A stretch of DNA of 64,000 nucleotides from Kibdelosporangium banguiense (lineage in GTDB: Bacteria; Actinomycetota; Actinomycetes; Mycobacteriales; Pseudonocardiaceae). The stretch is taken from assembly GCF_017876405.1 (NCBI RefSeq), contig NZ_JAGINW010000001.1:11979203-12043202 (forward strand), in the 5' to 3' direction. A program made the position numbers and the translations under genes. This document shows positions 44,326-52,789 of the stretch, piece by piece (position 1 is the stretch's first letter; each line of letters begins with the position of its first letter). The notes below the pieces were generated by a model. It made no database searches. It was not told the origin of the DNA and worked only from the letters and a program-made list of their open reading frames with translations.

Positions 44326-44859
44326 TCAGGAGATTGTTGCGGCGAAGCGGGCGTTGCGGGCGGCGTCGGTCAGAAACGTGCCGACGCCATCGATGTAGCC
44401 GCCGCGTGAGCACCACAAGGTGACCTCATAGCCTCCGGAAACGCCTCTGGTCGAGGAGCCCGTGCAGTTCTTGCCCGTGATTGCCATGAGTAGCACCAGT
44501 TCGCGGGCTTCGCTTGCGGCATCGGTCAATGTGCTTCCGTAGCCGTCGATGTAACCGCCGCGCGAACACCATAGGGTGGTTCGGTGGCCGCCGGTCACTC
44601 CTTTGATTGAACTTCCCGTGCAGTCGATGCCGTGGTCGGTGTAGATCTGGTACAACAGCAGGGCTTCCCGGTTGGCGTCGGTCAGTGTGCTGCCGTAGCC
44701 GTCGACATAGCCCTTGCCTGAGCAGAAAAGTGTCACTCGGTAGCCGCCGGACACTTGTTTCGAGGATGATGCGCTGCAACCGGCGGCCGCGGTCGCGGTG
44801 CCTGCCGGGATCACGATCATGCCAAGGGTCAGCAACACTGCGGCCAGCGCGCGTCTCAC
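44326..44859 (-). CDS. Small secreted protein with three ~47-residue Cys-paired repeats
   Basis: 177 aa. The signal peptide MRRALAAVLLTLGMIVIPAGTATAAA is followed by three tandem repeats. Each runs from a first Cys (CSASS, CTGSS, CTGSS) through VSGGYRVTLFCS-like strands with a second Cys to GGYIDGYGSTLTDA and a short helix. The two Cys per repeat are evenly placed and could form one disulfide each. I recognise no named family. Each repeat resembles a small beta-beta-alpha unit that could bind a surface ligand. It stands alone between the pseudogene and the two-component genes. Confidence 0.85.
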   Translation of the reverse strand: MRRALAAVLLTLGMIVIPAGTATAAAGCSASSSKQVSGGYRVTLFCSGKGYVDGYGSTLTDANREALLLYQIYTDHGIDCTGSSIKGVTGGHRTTLWCSRGGYIDGYGSTLTDAASEARELVLLMAITGKNCTGSSTRGVSGGYEVTLWCSRGGYIDGVGTFLTDAARNARFAATIS

Positions 44860-44955
44860 GGTGTCTCCCTTCGTTCTCCGTCGAGCGCTGACACTTTCTC
44901 AATTTGCTGCACCAGAAGTCAGCCGCTGAACGGCGACGACACAAATACGGTCCCG

Positions 44956-45603
44956 TCAGGGATTGTTCAGGTAGGTCAGCACGGCCAGGACGCGGCGGTT
45001 GCTGCTGTCGTCGTCGGTGATGCCGAGTTTGCCGAACATAGAGGTGGTGTATTTGCTGATCGCGCTCTCGCTGAGGAAGAGCCGTTGACCGATGGCCTGA
45101 TTGGACAGTCCTTCGGCCATCAGGCTGAGCACGGCGTGTTCGCGTTCGGTGAGACGTTCCAACAGCCTGTTCGAGGAGCCGCTGGACATCAGCTTGGTGA
45201 TGACGACCGGATCCATGGCGGTCCCGCCGCCGGCGACACGTTCCAGTGCGTCGATGAACTGATCGGCGTCGAACACGCTTTCCTTGAGGAAATAGCCGAT
45301 GCCGTCGGCGCCGTCGGCCAGCAGTTCGCGGGCATACAACTGTTCGACATGCTGGGAAAGGATCAGGACGGGCAGTCCGGGTAGTTCACGGCGGGCGGCG
45401 AGCGCGGCCCGCAGGCCCTCGTCGGACTGGGTCGGCGGCATGCGCACGTCGACGATGGAGACATCCGGCCGCCACGTCAGCATCGCGTCGAGCGTCTCGG
45501 GCCCGGTGGTCGCCACCGCCACCACCTCGTGCCCGTACGCCTCAAGGAAGCGGATCATCCCATCGCGCAGGAGGTAAAGGTCTTCGGCTACAACGACTCG
45601 CAT
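44956..45603 (-). CDS. LuxR/NarL-family response regulator
   Basis: 215 aa. The receiver domain (VVVAEDLYLLRDGM, phospho-Asp in DVSIVDVRMPPT, Lys in YFLKES) and LuxR HTH (LTEREHAVLSLMAEGLSNQAIGQRLFLSESAISKYTTSMFGKL) are both intact. Its start lies 16 nt inside the kinase gene, so it is translationally coupled to 45588-46808. Targets are unknown. Confidence 0.95.
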   Translation of the reverse strand: MRVVVAEDLYLLRDGMIRFLEAYGHEVVAVATTGPETLDAMLTWRPDVSIVDVRMPPTQSDEGLRAALAARRELPGLPVLILSQHVEQLYARELLADGADGIGYFLKESVFDADQFIDALERVAGGGTAMDPVVITKLMSSGSSNRLLERLTEREHAVLSLMAEGLSNQAIGQRLFLSESAISKYTTSMFGKLGITDDDSSNRRVLAVLTYLNNP

Positions 45604-46808
45604 GGCACCACCATTCTCGCGCGGGTTGGTCCGCCGACCGGGCTTGTGATCTCACACGTGCCGTCGAAGGCAGCGAGCCGACGGCGTAGCCCTGCGATTC
45701 CACCGCCCGGGTGCACGCCGGCCCCGCCCCGGCCGTTGTCTTCGACATCGACGACGATCTCGTTCACGCCGGAGACAATGGAGATCTGCGCCTGGGTGGC
45801 ACGGGCGTGTTTGACCGCATTGGTCAGCAGTTCCGCGATTCCGAAGTACACCGCGGCCTCGATCGGCGGGTCCAGGCGAAGCTCACCATCGGCGGTGACT
45901 CTCGTTTCGAGCGGGCTGTCCAAAGCCAGAGCGCGAACGGCGTCGACAAGTCCTCGCTCGTTGAGCACCGGTGGACTGATTCCCCTGACCAGTTCGCGAA
46001 GTTCGGTCAGCGATGTGGCGGCACCCGCCCGAGCTTCCTGAAGCAGCGCCTTGGCCTTGGCCGGGTTGGTTTCCATCAGCTTCTCCGCGGTCACCAGCGA
46101 GAGCCCGAGCGCGACCAGGCGAGCCTGTGCGCCATCGTGCAGATCCCGCTCGATCCGGCGAATCTCGGCGGCCTGCGCGACTGTCGTATCGGCGTGCTGG
46201 GCCGTCAACTCCTGCAGCATCATCGACGGCGATGCACGCAGCAAGCGAACAGCCACCGGCTCGACGAATCTCCAGGCATATGGGGCGCTGGCAATGGCCA
46301 CGACCAAGCCGAACACCGCGACCAGCGGTTGGCTGAACCCAAGGACGGCGGCCACGATTCCGGCCGGCGGAATGGCCGCGACCAGCCCCACTGTGAACGG
46401 TGCGATCGCCACAAACCGTATGTCACGCCAGTTGGCGGGATCAGTCCATCGCGTCCGCCACTGCAACTCCCGGCGGGCGTCGCGACTGCTGCGCGAGTAC
46501 GAGATGCCGTTCCACCAGTACCCGGTGGACATCCGTGTCACCGGGCCCTCTTGCCGGTATCCGTCCGGAATGACGGTGTCTGTCCACTTTGCAACCAGCG
46601 CACGGAACATCCGGCAAACCGGGCGGGACAGGGCGAAAGTGCCGAAACACACCCAGAACACAATCGGTATCCACGACCACGGGTCGCCCGCCCACCAGGT
46701 CCCGAGCACCACGGCAGCAGCCCACACCGCCGGGACCAGCATGCTCACAACCACCACGACACACGCTCGCACGAATCCCACGCAAGCGCTCACCACCCAG
46801 GACTTCAT
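45588..46808 (-). CDS. Sensor histidine kinase (HisKA_3), partner of 44956-45603
   Basis: About 406 aa from ATG 46808; GTG 46826 adds six residues and neither has a clear ribosome site. There are two helices near the N-terminus, a ~60-residue soluble loop (about 55-125), two more helices, then the H-box IRRIERDLHDGAQARLVALGLSL and an ATPase domain (VVDVEDNGRGGAG, GGGIAGLRRRL). The RDLHDGAQ form of the H-box is the usual one for the DesK/NarX-like actinobacterial kinases. Confidence 0.94.
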   Translation of the reverse strand: MKSWVVSACVGFVRACVVVVVSMLVPAVWAAAVVLGTWWAGDPWSWIPIVFWVCFGTFALSRPVCRMFRALVAKWTDTVIPDGYRQEGPVTRMSTGYWWNGISYSRSSRDARRELQWRTRWTDPANWRDIRFVAIAPFTVGLVAAIPPAGIVAAVLGFSQPLVAVFGLVVAIASAPYAWRFVEPVAVRLLRASPSMMLQELTAQHADTTVAQAAEIRRIERDLHDGAQARLVALGLSLVTAEKLMETNPAKAKALLQEARAGAATSLTELRELVRGISPPVLNERGLVDAVRALALDSPLETRVTADGELRLDPPIEAAVYFGIAELLTNAVKHARATQAQISIVSGVNEIVVDVEDNGRGGAGVHPGGGIAGLRRRLAAFDGTCEITSPVGGPTRARMVVPCESL

Positions 46809-46871
46809 ATGTCCACTGTGCAACACGTGAAGCCGATTGCCCGCCGGGTCGGCCCTGAAGTAGGCCTGGCC

Positions 46872-47414
46872 CTACCCTTCCCTGCGGCCAGGCACCCGCT
46901 GACAGGCAGGTGCGTGGGCGAAGGCAGCGTCCAGCTCCTTGTTCGCCCGCAAGTCCGCTATGGGGTTGGCCGCGCCGCCCAGCGGAGCGAGCCCTGTGCT
47001 CACGTCCTGCATCCCCTTGCGGAACGACTCCGGGTCTCCGGCCGCCATTTGCTGGAGCTTGTCGCGGGCGGAGCCCAGGGCGGTGCGGATCGTGCCCAGG
47101 GTTGTCCTGGCCCGGTCGACCGCGGCCTGACCGTCCGTCACGGGCGGCGGCCCGGCCTGCTCAAGCCTGATGGACACCGATTCGATCGAATCGGCCAGGG
47201 AACCGAGATACGCCTGCAGGCTCGCTGTGGCCTGCCGTGGGTTCGCCGGATCGATCTGCGGCAACCGGGACAGCTTGGCGCCACCGGATTCCATGGTCTG
47301 ACAGATCTGCTCGGCCCAGGAGATCGCAGCCTCATTGGGTTCGTCACGGCTCGAACCACACCCGGCGGTCAGGGCGACGACGACAGCTGTCCCGACAACT
47401 GCAAGACGATTCAT
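46872..47414 (-). CDS. Lipoprotein of unknown function
   Basis: 180 aa. Type II signal peptide with lipobox LTAGC (residues 15-19). The mature part is helical, with regularly spaced hydrophobic residues suggesting an antiparallel helical bundle (AISWAEQICQTM, LQAYLGSLADSIESVSIRLEQA, ARTTLGTIRTALGSARDKLQQM). Such small helical lipoproteins are frequent in actinobacteria and uncharacterised. It is transcribed toward, and 64 bp from, the histidine kinase gene. Confidence 0.85.
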   Translation of the reverse strand: MNRLAVVGTAVVVALTAGCGSSRDEPNEAAISWAEQICQTMESGGAKLSRLPQIDPANPRQATASLQAYLGSLADSIESVSIRLEQAGPPPVTDGQAAVDRARTTLGTIRTALGSARDKLQQMAAGDPESFRKGMQDVSTGLAPLGGAANPIADLRANKELDAAFAHAPACQRVPGRREG

Positions 47415-47604
47415 GTTTTATCCTCGAGCGAGAAAGCGAACGTGATAGCGAAGTTAGCGACATCGTGCCTGGCCGGACAATGTCGGCCCCCAAAACCATC
47501 ACCAGGCAACAAAAATGACATCCAGATTACGCAGATACATCTAATTGACAACCACGCACATCAATTTTAGGTTCAAGGAAAGCCGTTCCGGAGAAAGGCC
47601 GACG

Positions 47605-48855
47605 GTGACTGGACCACCCGACCCCGATCTGCCGATCGCCTTTGCCGCCCGGTCTCCCGCACCCGGCGGCCGGGCCGCGGGCGATCTGTGGTCCCGGCTG
47701 CCGGCCGAGCTCGCCGTGCTGTTCCGGCCCCAGGTCATGGACCTGACCGACGAGATCTGGCAGGAGCTGCAGCGGGCCGTCCCGGCTTTCGGCCACCAAC
47801 TGGACGACGCCTGCGGCATAAGGATCGCCGGCTACATCCAGCAGGCACTCACGCAGTTCGTCGACCGTCTGGCCGACCCGACGGCACCGCAGGACTATGC
47901 CGCCGAACGGTTTCGTCAGCTCGCGTTGCGCGACGACGTCTCCGGCCGCCCGATTCTGGACATCCTGCAGACCGCGTACCGGGTCGGCGCCCGGGTCGCA
48001 TGGCGAAGAGTTGTCGACGAGGGCACCAGAATCGGAATCCCGACCGACGCTCTGTGCCTGCTCGCCGAAGCGATCTTCATGTATATCGACGAGTTGTCCG
48101 CACTGGCCGTCGAAGGGCAGGCATCCGCGCGAATCCGCGAGGCCGGAGCTTTGGAACGCCGGCGAAGGCAGTTGCTGGAACTGCTGCTGGCGGGGGCCAC
48201 AAGAGAAGCACTCTCGCAATTGTCGGAAGCGGCTCGCTGGCCGTTGCCGCAACGTGTGCTCGCGGTCTCGCTCGACATCCGTGACGCGTGGCCGGACCCA
48301 GAGGAACCGTCGCTGGACAGCCGCATCCTGGTCGATCTGGAGGGCGCGGCCCCATGCCTGCTGGTCGGCGAGGAACACCGGGAACTGGTGGAGCGGCTGC
48401 CGGTGTTCCTGCCCGGCTGGCGGGCCGCGGCCGGCCCGGTCACCGACCTCGACGACGCCAGAATCTCCCTGCGGTGGGCCAGGCGTGTCACCCACCTGGT
48501 CCGCCGGGGCACACTGCCGGACGCCACGGTGACGTGGTTCGACGACCACCTGCCGACACTGTGGCTGCTGCACGACCGGTTCCTGGTCCAGCAGATCTCC
48601 ACCCGGGTGCTGGCGCCGTTGAACGGCCTCAGTCCCACACAGCGCGCGACACTCAGCGAAACCCTGCTGATCTGGCTGCAGACCCAGCGCACGGCCGTGG
48701 AGATGGCAGAAATACTCAGCGTGCACCCGCAAACCGTGCGATACCGGATGCGTCAGCTGACCCGCCTGTTCGGTGACAGCCTCAACGACATCGACGCCCG
48801 CTTCGACCTGGAAGTAGCCCTGCGAGCCGAACGCGTCCCCCTCGACGACCAGTAA
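47605..48855 (+). CDS. PucR/CdaR-family transcriptional regulator, paralogue 1
   Basis: About 416 aa from GTG 47605, supported by GGAGAAAGG seven bases upstream; an earlier start at 47545 lacks one. The N-terminal ~160 residues are a helical sensor region (RsbRD-like; FRPQVMDLTDEIWQELQRAVPAF). The middle is a degenerate GGDEF-like region. The C-terminus is the PucR HTH (LLIWLQTQRTAVEMAEILSVHPQTVRYRMRQLTRLFG). A close paralogue lies at 52790-54031. The signal is unknown. Confidence 0.93.
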   Translation: MTGPPDPDLPIAFAARSPAPGGRAAGDLWSRLPAELAVLFRPQVMDLTDEIWQELQRAVPAFGHQLDDACGIRIAGYIQQALTQFVDRLADPTAPQDYAAERFRQLALRDDVSGRPILDILQTAYRVGARVAWRRVVDEGTRIGIPTDALCLLAEAIFMYIDELSALAVEGQASARIREAGALERRRRQLLELLLAGATREALSQLSEAARWPLPQRVLAVSLDIRDAWPDPEEPSLDSRILVDLEGAAPCLLVGEEHRELVERLPVFLPGWRAAAGPVTDLDDARISLRWARRVTHLVRRGTLPDATVTWFDDHLPTLWLLHDRFLVQQISTRVLAPLNGLSPTQRATLSETLLIWLQTQRTAVEMAEILSVHPQTVRYRMRQLTRLFGDSLNDIDARFDLEVALRAERVPLDDQ

Positions 48856-49285
48856 CGCCGTTCAGGTACACCCCCGGACCGGTAATACATTTCCCAGCAG
48901 CATCGACACCTTCCGAACAATGAACCCCTGCCCGCCGGGACGATACCGGCGAATAATCACGTCGCCAATCCCAAGCCGGATTTTTGTCACAACGTGAGCA
49001 CGCCGGGCGACGCGATTGTCCACAGCCAAGCAGAAGGCTGTGACCAGGCAGTCTATCCATCAGAGCCAAAATCACACGCTCGTGAATATCACCGGCTGAC
49101 AAATCGGCAGGCGAACGGGCGAAGCCCTTGCGACGCTCACTCATGGCAGTTACTTTACTCGCCAGTAGCCTCGCGACGGCGAGGCTACTTCCATCCGGCA
49201 AATCGGCGATTGAACCAGCCCTCTGCCGGGCCGCGGCTTTTTACCCCGCGGTTTTCGTATCATCGTTGATACACGGAGGAAGATT
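48856..49285. other. 430-bp intergenic region upstream of the FN3 secreted protein
   Basis: No gene that I can support. It holds an imperfect dyad TTACTCGCCAGTAG (49155-49168), an 11-bp hairpin (49164-49189), a CCGCGG pair (49231-49251) and the dyad GTATCATCGTTGATAC (49257-49272) directly before the ribosome site of the 49286 gene. A minus-strand open frame at 48782-49201 overlaps the end of the PucR gene and looks non-coding. Confidence 0.5.
49164..49189. repeat. 11-bp perfect hairpin upstream of FN3 gene
   Basis: AGTAGCCTCGC and its exact complement GCGAGGCTACT are separated by GACG. It lies about 100 bp before the start of the secreted FN3 protein and overlaps the TTACTCGCCAGTAG dyad. It could end leftover transcription from the PucR gene or form an mRNA leader structure. 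Confidence 0.5.
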
Positions 49286-51280
49286 GTGAACAATCGAAGA
49301 GGGTTCACCCGGCTGGGTGTGGCGCTCACCGCCGCGGCAGCCGTGGTGTCCGGCACAGTGGTGCTGGGGACAAGCAGCGCAACGGCCGACCCCGCCTCAC
49401 TGACCCTGAACTACCAGTGCCCCTTCCCCCTGATCGGCGTCCAGCCGGTGAAGGTGAAGATCGACACGGACCTCCCGAAGACCATCCCGGTCGGCGCGCC
49501 GACCCCGGAACTGGTCATCAAGACGGTCTCCACGGTCAGCGCCACCGCCACCCAAGGCCTGAACCTGGTCCAGGCCAAGACACTCGAGGGTTCCGCGGTG
49601 TCGGACACGACCGTGGCGGCGCCCGAGGGAACCCTGCCGGTGAAGGTGCCGGTCACGATCGCCAAGACCGACATCCCGGCACAGGGCGAGTTCCAGGCCC
49701 CGGCCGACGGCAAGGCACCGTCGCTGACGTTCAGCAAGGCGGGCACCGCCAAGATCACCGTCAACGGCCTGCAGTTGCACCTGATCCCCCGCAAGGCGGA
49801 CGGGACACTGACCGGCCTGGGTGAGTTCGACTCGCAGTGCACCCAGGATCCGGGCCAGAACAACGAACTGGCCAGCATCACGATCACGGAGGCCGGCGAC
49901 ACCGAAGCACCAACCGCGCCAGGCAACCCGCGTGCCACCGGCACGACCACCAACAGTGTCTCGCTCGCGTGGGACGCTGCCAGCGACAACAAGGGCGTCA
50001 CTGGTTACGACGTCTACAACGGCACCACCCTCGCCACCAGCGTCACCGGCACGTCGGCCACGATCAGCAACCTCACCGCGAACACCAGCTACACCTTCAC
50101 GGTGAAAGCCAAAGACGCAGCCGGCAACGTTTCTCCAGCCAGTGCTGCGGTAACCGCGAAGACCCAGCCGGCCGCTGACACCGAAGCACCCAGCGCGCCA
50201 GCCAACCCCCGTGCCAGCGGTACGACTGCCAGCAGCGTGTCACTGGCGTGGGATGCCGCGCGTGACAACGTGGCCGTCACCGGCTACGACGTCTACAACG
50301 GCACCACCCTCGCCACCAGCGTCACCGGCACGTCAGCCACAATCAGCAACCTCACCGCGAACACCAGCTACACCTTCACGGTGAAAGCCAAAGACGCAGC
50401 CGGCAACGTTTCTCCAGCCAGTGCTGCGGTAACCGCGAAGACCCAGCCGGCCGCTGACACCGAAGCACCCAGCGCGCCAGCCAACCCCCGTGCCAGCGGT
50501 ACGACTGCCAGCAGCGTGTCACTGGCGTGGGATGCCGCGCGTGACAACGTGGCCGTCACCGGCTACGACGTCTACAACGGCACCACCCTCGCCACCAGCG
50601 TCACCGGCACGTCAGCCACAATCAGCAACCTCACCGCGAACACCAGCTACACCTTCACGATCAAGGCCAAGGACGCAGCCGGCAACGTGTCCGCGGCCAG
50701 CGCTCCGGTCACCGCCCGCACCGCGCCCGGCAGTGGCAACACCATCAAGTACGGCTACACCGCGGCCGGTTCGTCGTTCATCAAGGCAGCCAACGGAACC
50801 GCGAACCTCGCCGGTGCCATCGACGCCGAGCTCGACCTGGCGACCGGCAACTACACCGCGGATCTGACCCTGAACCCGACCACCGGCGAGTTCAAGATCC
50901 TCGGTTTCCTCCCGGCCACCGCCAAGATCGAGTTCGAGCAGGCGGGCAAGACCACCGGCAGCCTGACCGGCGGCGTGCTCACCGCGAGCTCCAAGGTGAC
51001 CGTGAAACTGCCGCAGATCAGCGTGTTCGGCTTCCCCATCAGCCAGTCGGCCGACTGCAAGACGGCCACCCCGTCGGACATCAACCTGACGTCCGGCCCG
51101 AACTTCGACCCGCTGGCAGGCGGGAAGCTGACCGGTGAGTACACGCTGGCGGCGCTCAAGGGCTGCGGTTTCCTCAACGACATCATCAGTGCCCTGACCG
51201 CAGGCCCCGGCAACACCATCCAGATCACCCTCACCCCCAAGAACGCCGCCAGGCACCTCATGAAACCCAAGAAGCGGTAA
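49286..51280 (+). CDS. Secreted protein: DUF6801-like N-terminus, three FN3 domains, C-terminal beta domain
   Basis: 664 aa from GTG 49286, with GGAGGAAG 4 nt upstream. Signal peptide ends ...SSATA-DP. Residues ~35-200 start with NYQCPFPLIGVQPVKVKIDTDLP, a pattern I associate with DUF6801 exported proteins. Three FN3 domains (about 205-480) follow, of which the DNA for the second and third is an exact repeat. The C-terminal ~180 residues (IKYGYTAAGSSFIKAANGTANLAGAID...) form a beta-rich domain with two Cys. FN3 arrays in actinomycete exoproteins usually act as spacers. The binding target is unknown. Confidence 0.9.
   Translation: MNNRRGFTRLGVALTAAAAVVSGTVVLGTSSATADPASLTLNYQCPFPLIGVQPVKVKIDTDLPKTIPVGAPTPELVIKTVSTVSATATQGLNLVQAKTLEGSAVSDTTVAAPEGTLPVKVPVTIAKTDIPAQGEFQAPADGKAPSLTFSKAGTAKITVNGLQLHLIPRKADGTLTGLGEFDSQCTQDPGQNNELASITITEAGDTEAPTAPGNPRATGTTTNSVSLAWDAASDNKGVTGYDVYNGTTLATSVTGTSATISNLTANTSYTFTVKAKDAAGNVSPASAAVTAKTQPAADTEAPSAPANPRASGTTASSVSLAWDAARDNVAVTGYDVYNGTTLATSVTGTSATISNLTANTSYTFTVKAKDAAGNVSPASAAVTAKTQPAADTEAPSAPANPRASGTTASSVSLAWDAARDNVAVTGYDVYNGTTLATSVTGTSATISNLTANTSYTFTIKAKDAAGNVSAASAPVTARTAPGSGNTIKYGYTAAGSSFIKAANGTANLAGAIDAELDLATGNYTADLTLNPTTGEFKILGFLPATAKIEFEQAGKTTGSLTGGVLTASSKVTVKLPQISVFGFPISQSADCKTATPSDINLTSGPNFDPLAGGKLTGEYTLAALKGCGFLNDIISALTAGPGNTIQITLTPKNAARHLMKPKKR
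50063..50659 (+). repeat. Exact 279-bp tandem repeat encoding FN3 domains
   Basis: Bases 50063-50380 are identical to 50342-50659 over 318 bp with a 279-bp period, equal to 93 codons or one FN3 domain. The first FN3 copy, to the left, is similar but not identical. Perfect identity at DNA level, including third positions, means a very recent duplication or ongoing homogenisation. Confidence 0.95.
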
Positions 51281-51290
51281 CCCAAAGGCC

Positions 51291-51323
51291 GTGGGGCCCG
51301 GGCACGTCGTGCCCGGGCCCCAC
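51291..51323. terminator. 15-bp perfect GC hairpin between convergent genes
   Basis: GTGGGGCCCGGGCAC (51291-51305) and its exact complement (51309-51323) are separated by three bases. It lies 10 bp after the FN3 gene stop and 16 bp from the lipase stop on the other strand, so it probably terminates both. Confidence 0.85.
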
Positions 51324-51339
51324 TTCCATGTTCAGCAGG

Positions 51340-52521
51340 TCAGCAGGTTGTGATGGGAGGCCGGCCGGCGAAGCGGTCGGCGATGAAGGCCTTGGCGTCC
51401 TCGTTTCCGTAGTACACCAGGGTTATGTGGTCGGTGGCCTGCGTTTTCCAGGTCAGCTTCACGCCTTTGGCACAGTAGGCGTTGCGCAGGGCCTGCGCCT
51501 GCGAGTAGTCGACGAGTTCATCGTTGGTGGCGTGGTACTGCAGGACCGGGACATTGATCGGGTTTGTGCCGAGCTTGTTCTCGGCGACCCGGGCCAGCCA
51601 TGACGGCGTGAGCACCGGGCTGCCGGTGGTGTAGTCGATCAACCGTTTCCCCTTGTACCGCACCAGAAGCTCCAGCGTACAGGCGTCATTCTGCATCTGC
51701 GTGACCAGTGCGCGGCCCGCGTCGTTGAGGTAGGAATCGAGCCTCAGATCGGGGTACGCCGCGTCGAGCCCGATCAGCGAGTACATGAGCAGGCCGAACC
51801 CCGGCTTGCCGTCCAACGGCAACGCGACCTGCGTCAGGTCCGCAGGCACACCGCCGCCGACCACGCCGACGAGGTTGAGTTCCGGCGCATAGCCGGGTTG
51901 CTGCTCACCTGCCCACATCGCGGCGCCGCCGCCCTGCGAGTACCCGCGGAAGGCGACTTTGGCACTGGCGGACAGCCCGGCCTCGGGCAGCCGTTGGGCC
52001 GCACGGATGGCGTCGATCATCGCGTGTCCCATGGACTGTCCGACCACGTAAGTCGTTCTGGGATTGGGCATGTAGCCCTCGTAGTCGGTGATCGCGACCG
52101 CGTATCCGGCGTTCAGCATGTCGTTGAGGGCGGGTTGCTCGTAGAACGCGCCGACATCGATCATCCGCGAGGGGGCGCACCTGAAGGCAGGGCCGTGGGT
52201 GCCTGGGGCGAGTCCGACGATGGGGGCGGTCGACGGGTTGACACGCTTGGCGATCAGCACTGTTCCGGTCACCGCGTTGGGCTGCCCCAACGCGTTGGTC
52301 GACCGGTACATCACTTGCCAGGCGTTCACTGTGGACTTGACCGGGCCTGCCTGTGAGAGGCGCCAGCGGATGATGTCTCCGGGCGCGCCAGGCGGCAAAG
52401 GCGTTGGCGGGACATAGAAACTGTCGTCGGCAGGGCCAGGATCGGCAGCCATGGCGGGGGCGATGGTGACTGACGCGATCATGGCAAGGATCACGGCCGC
52501 CACACGTTCTCGGTTTCGCAT
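51340..52521 (-). CDS. Secreted lipase (LIP family)
   Basis: 393 aa with signal peptide ending in APAMA-AD. It is an alpha/beta hydrolase of the secretory lipase family, usual length about 380-430. Nucleophile Ser in AFRGYSQGGGAAMWA, likely Asp in YHATNDELVDYSQA and His in ATDHITLVYYG. Two Cys (FRCAPS and the region of NDACTLEL) could form a disulfide. It probably hydrolyses extracellular acylglycerols or esters. A perfect 14-bp palindrome lies 37 bp upstream of the start and suggests control by a fatty-acid-type TetR repressor. Confidence 0.93.
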   Translation of the reverse strand: MRNRERVAAVILAMIASVTIAPAMAADPGPADDSFYVPPTPLPPGAPGDIIRWRLSQAGPVKSTVNAWQVMYRSTNALGQPNAVTGTVLIAKRVNPSTAPIVGLAPGTHGPAFRCAPSRMIDVGAFYEQPALNDMLNAGYAVAITDYEGYMPNPRTTYVVGQSMGHAMIDAIRAAQRLPEAGLSASAKVAFRGYSQGGGAAMWAGEQQPGYAPELNLVGVVGGGVPADLTQVALPLDGKPGFGLLMYSLIGLDAAYPDLRLDSYLNDAGRALVTQMQNDACTLELLVRYKGKRLIDYTTGSPVLTPSWLARVAENKLGTNPINVPVLQYHATNDELVDYSQAQALRNAYCAKGVKLTWKTQATDHITLVYYGNEDAKAFIADRFAGRPPITTC

Positions 52522-52557
52522 CTGAAGTCTCCAGAAAAGGGGGCGATAAAATGAAAC

Positions 52558-52571
52558 TTACTCGCGAGTAA
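52558..52571. promoter_or_regulatory. Perfect 14-bp palindrome TTACTCGCGAGTAA upstream of lipase
   Basis: The palindrome is complete with no spacer and sits in the lipase promoter region. Its form (TTACT-N4-AGTAA) is that of TetR-type operators of lipid genes in actinobacteria. A related dyad, TTACTCGCCAGTAG, occurs at 49155-49168. The regulator cannot be identified; the TetR genes in the window have different dyads at their own promoters. Confidence 0.65.
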
Positions 52572-52789
52572 CAATTCATGCAAACTGTCACGGACAAACA
52601 ATTCCAACGGCCGTATTCGTAGCCCCGAAACAGGCCTTCCACCAGGCCAAACGGGGGGTCTTTAGCACGTTTTGACAAGTTGTCACCGAACAGACTGTCA
52701 CGACTGGATAATTGCCTCTCGTTGACACAATTGGGGGGCGAATTTATGGTCGGGAGAACGTATCCACTTCCTGCCACAGGAGTGCCGAC

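Noticed and set aside
48782..49201. Minus-strand open frame of ~139 codons behind the PucR gene
   Set aside because: Overlaps the PucR coding end, has no family resemblance, and the residue pattern looks like antisense of GC-rich DNA.
50063..50659. CRISPR or other spacer-repeat array
   Set aside because: The repeat is a 279-bp in-frame FN3 coding unit without spacers.
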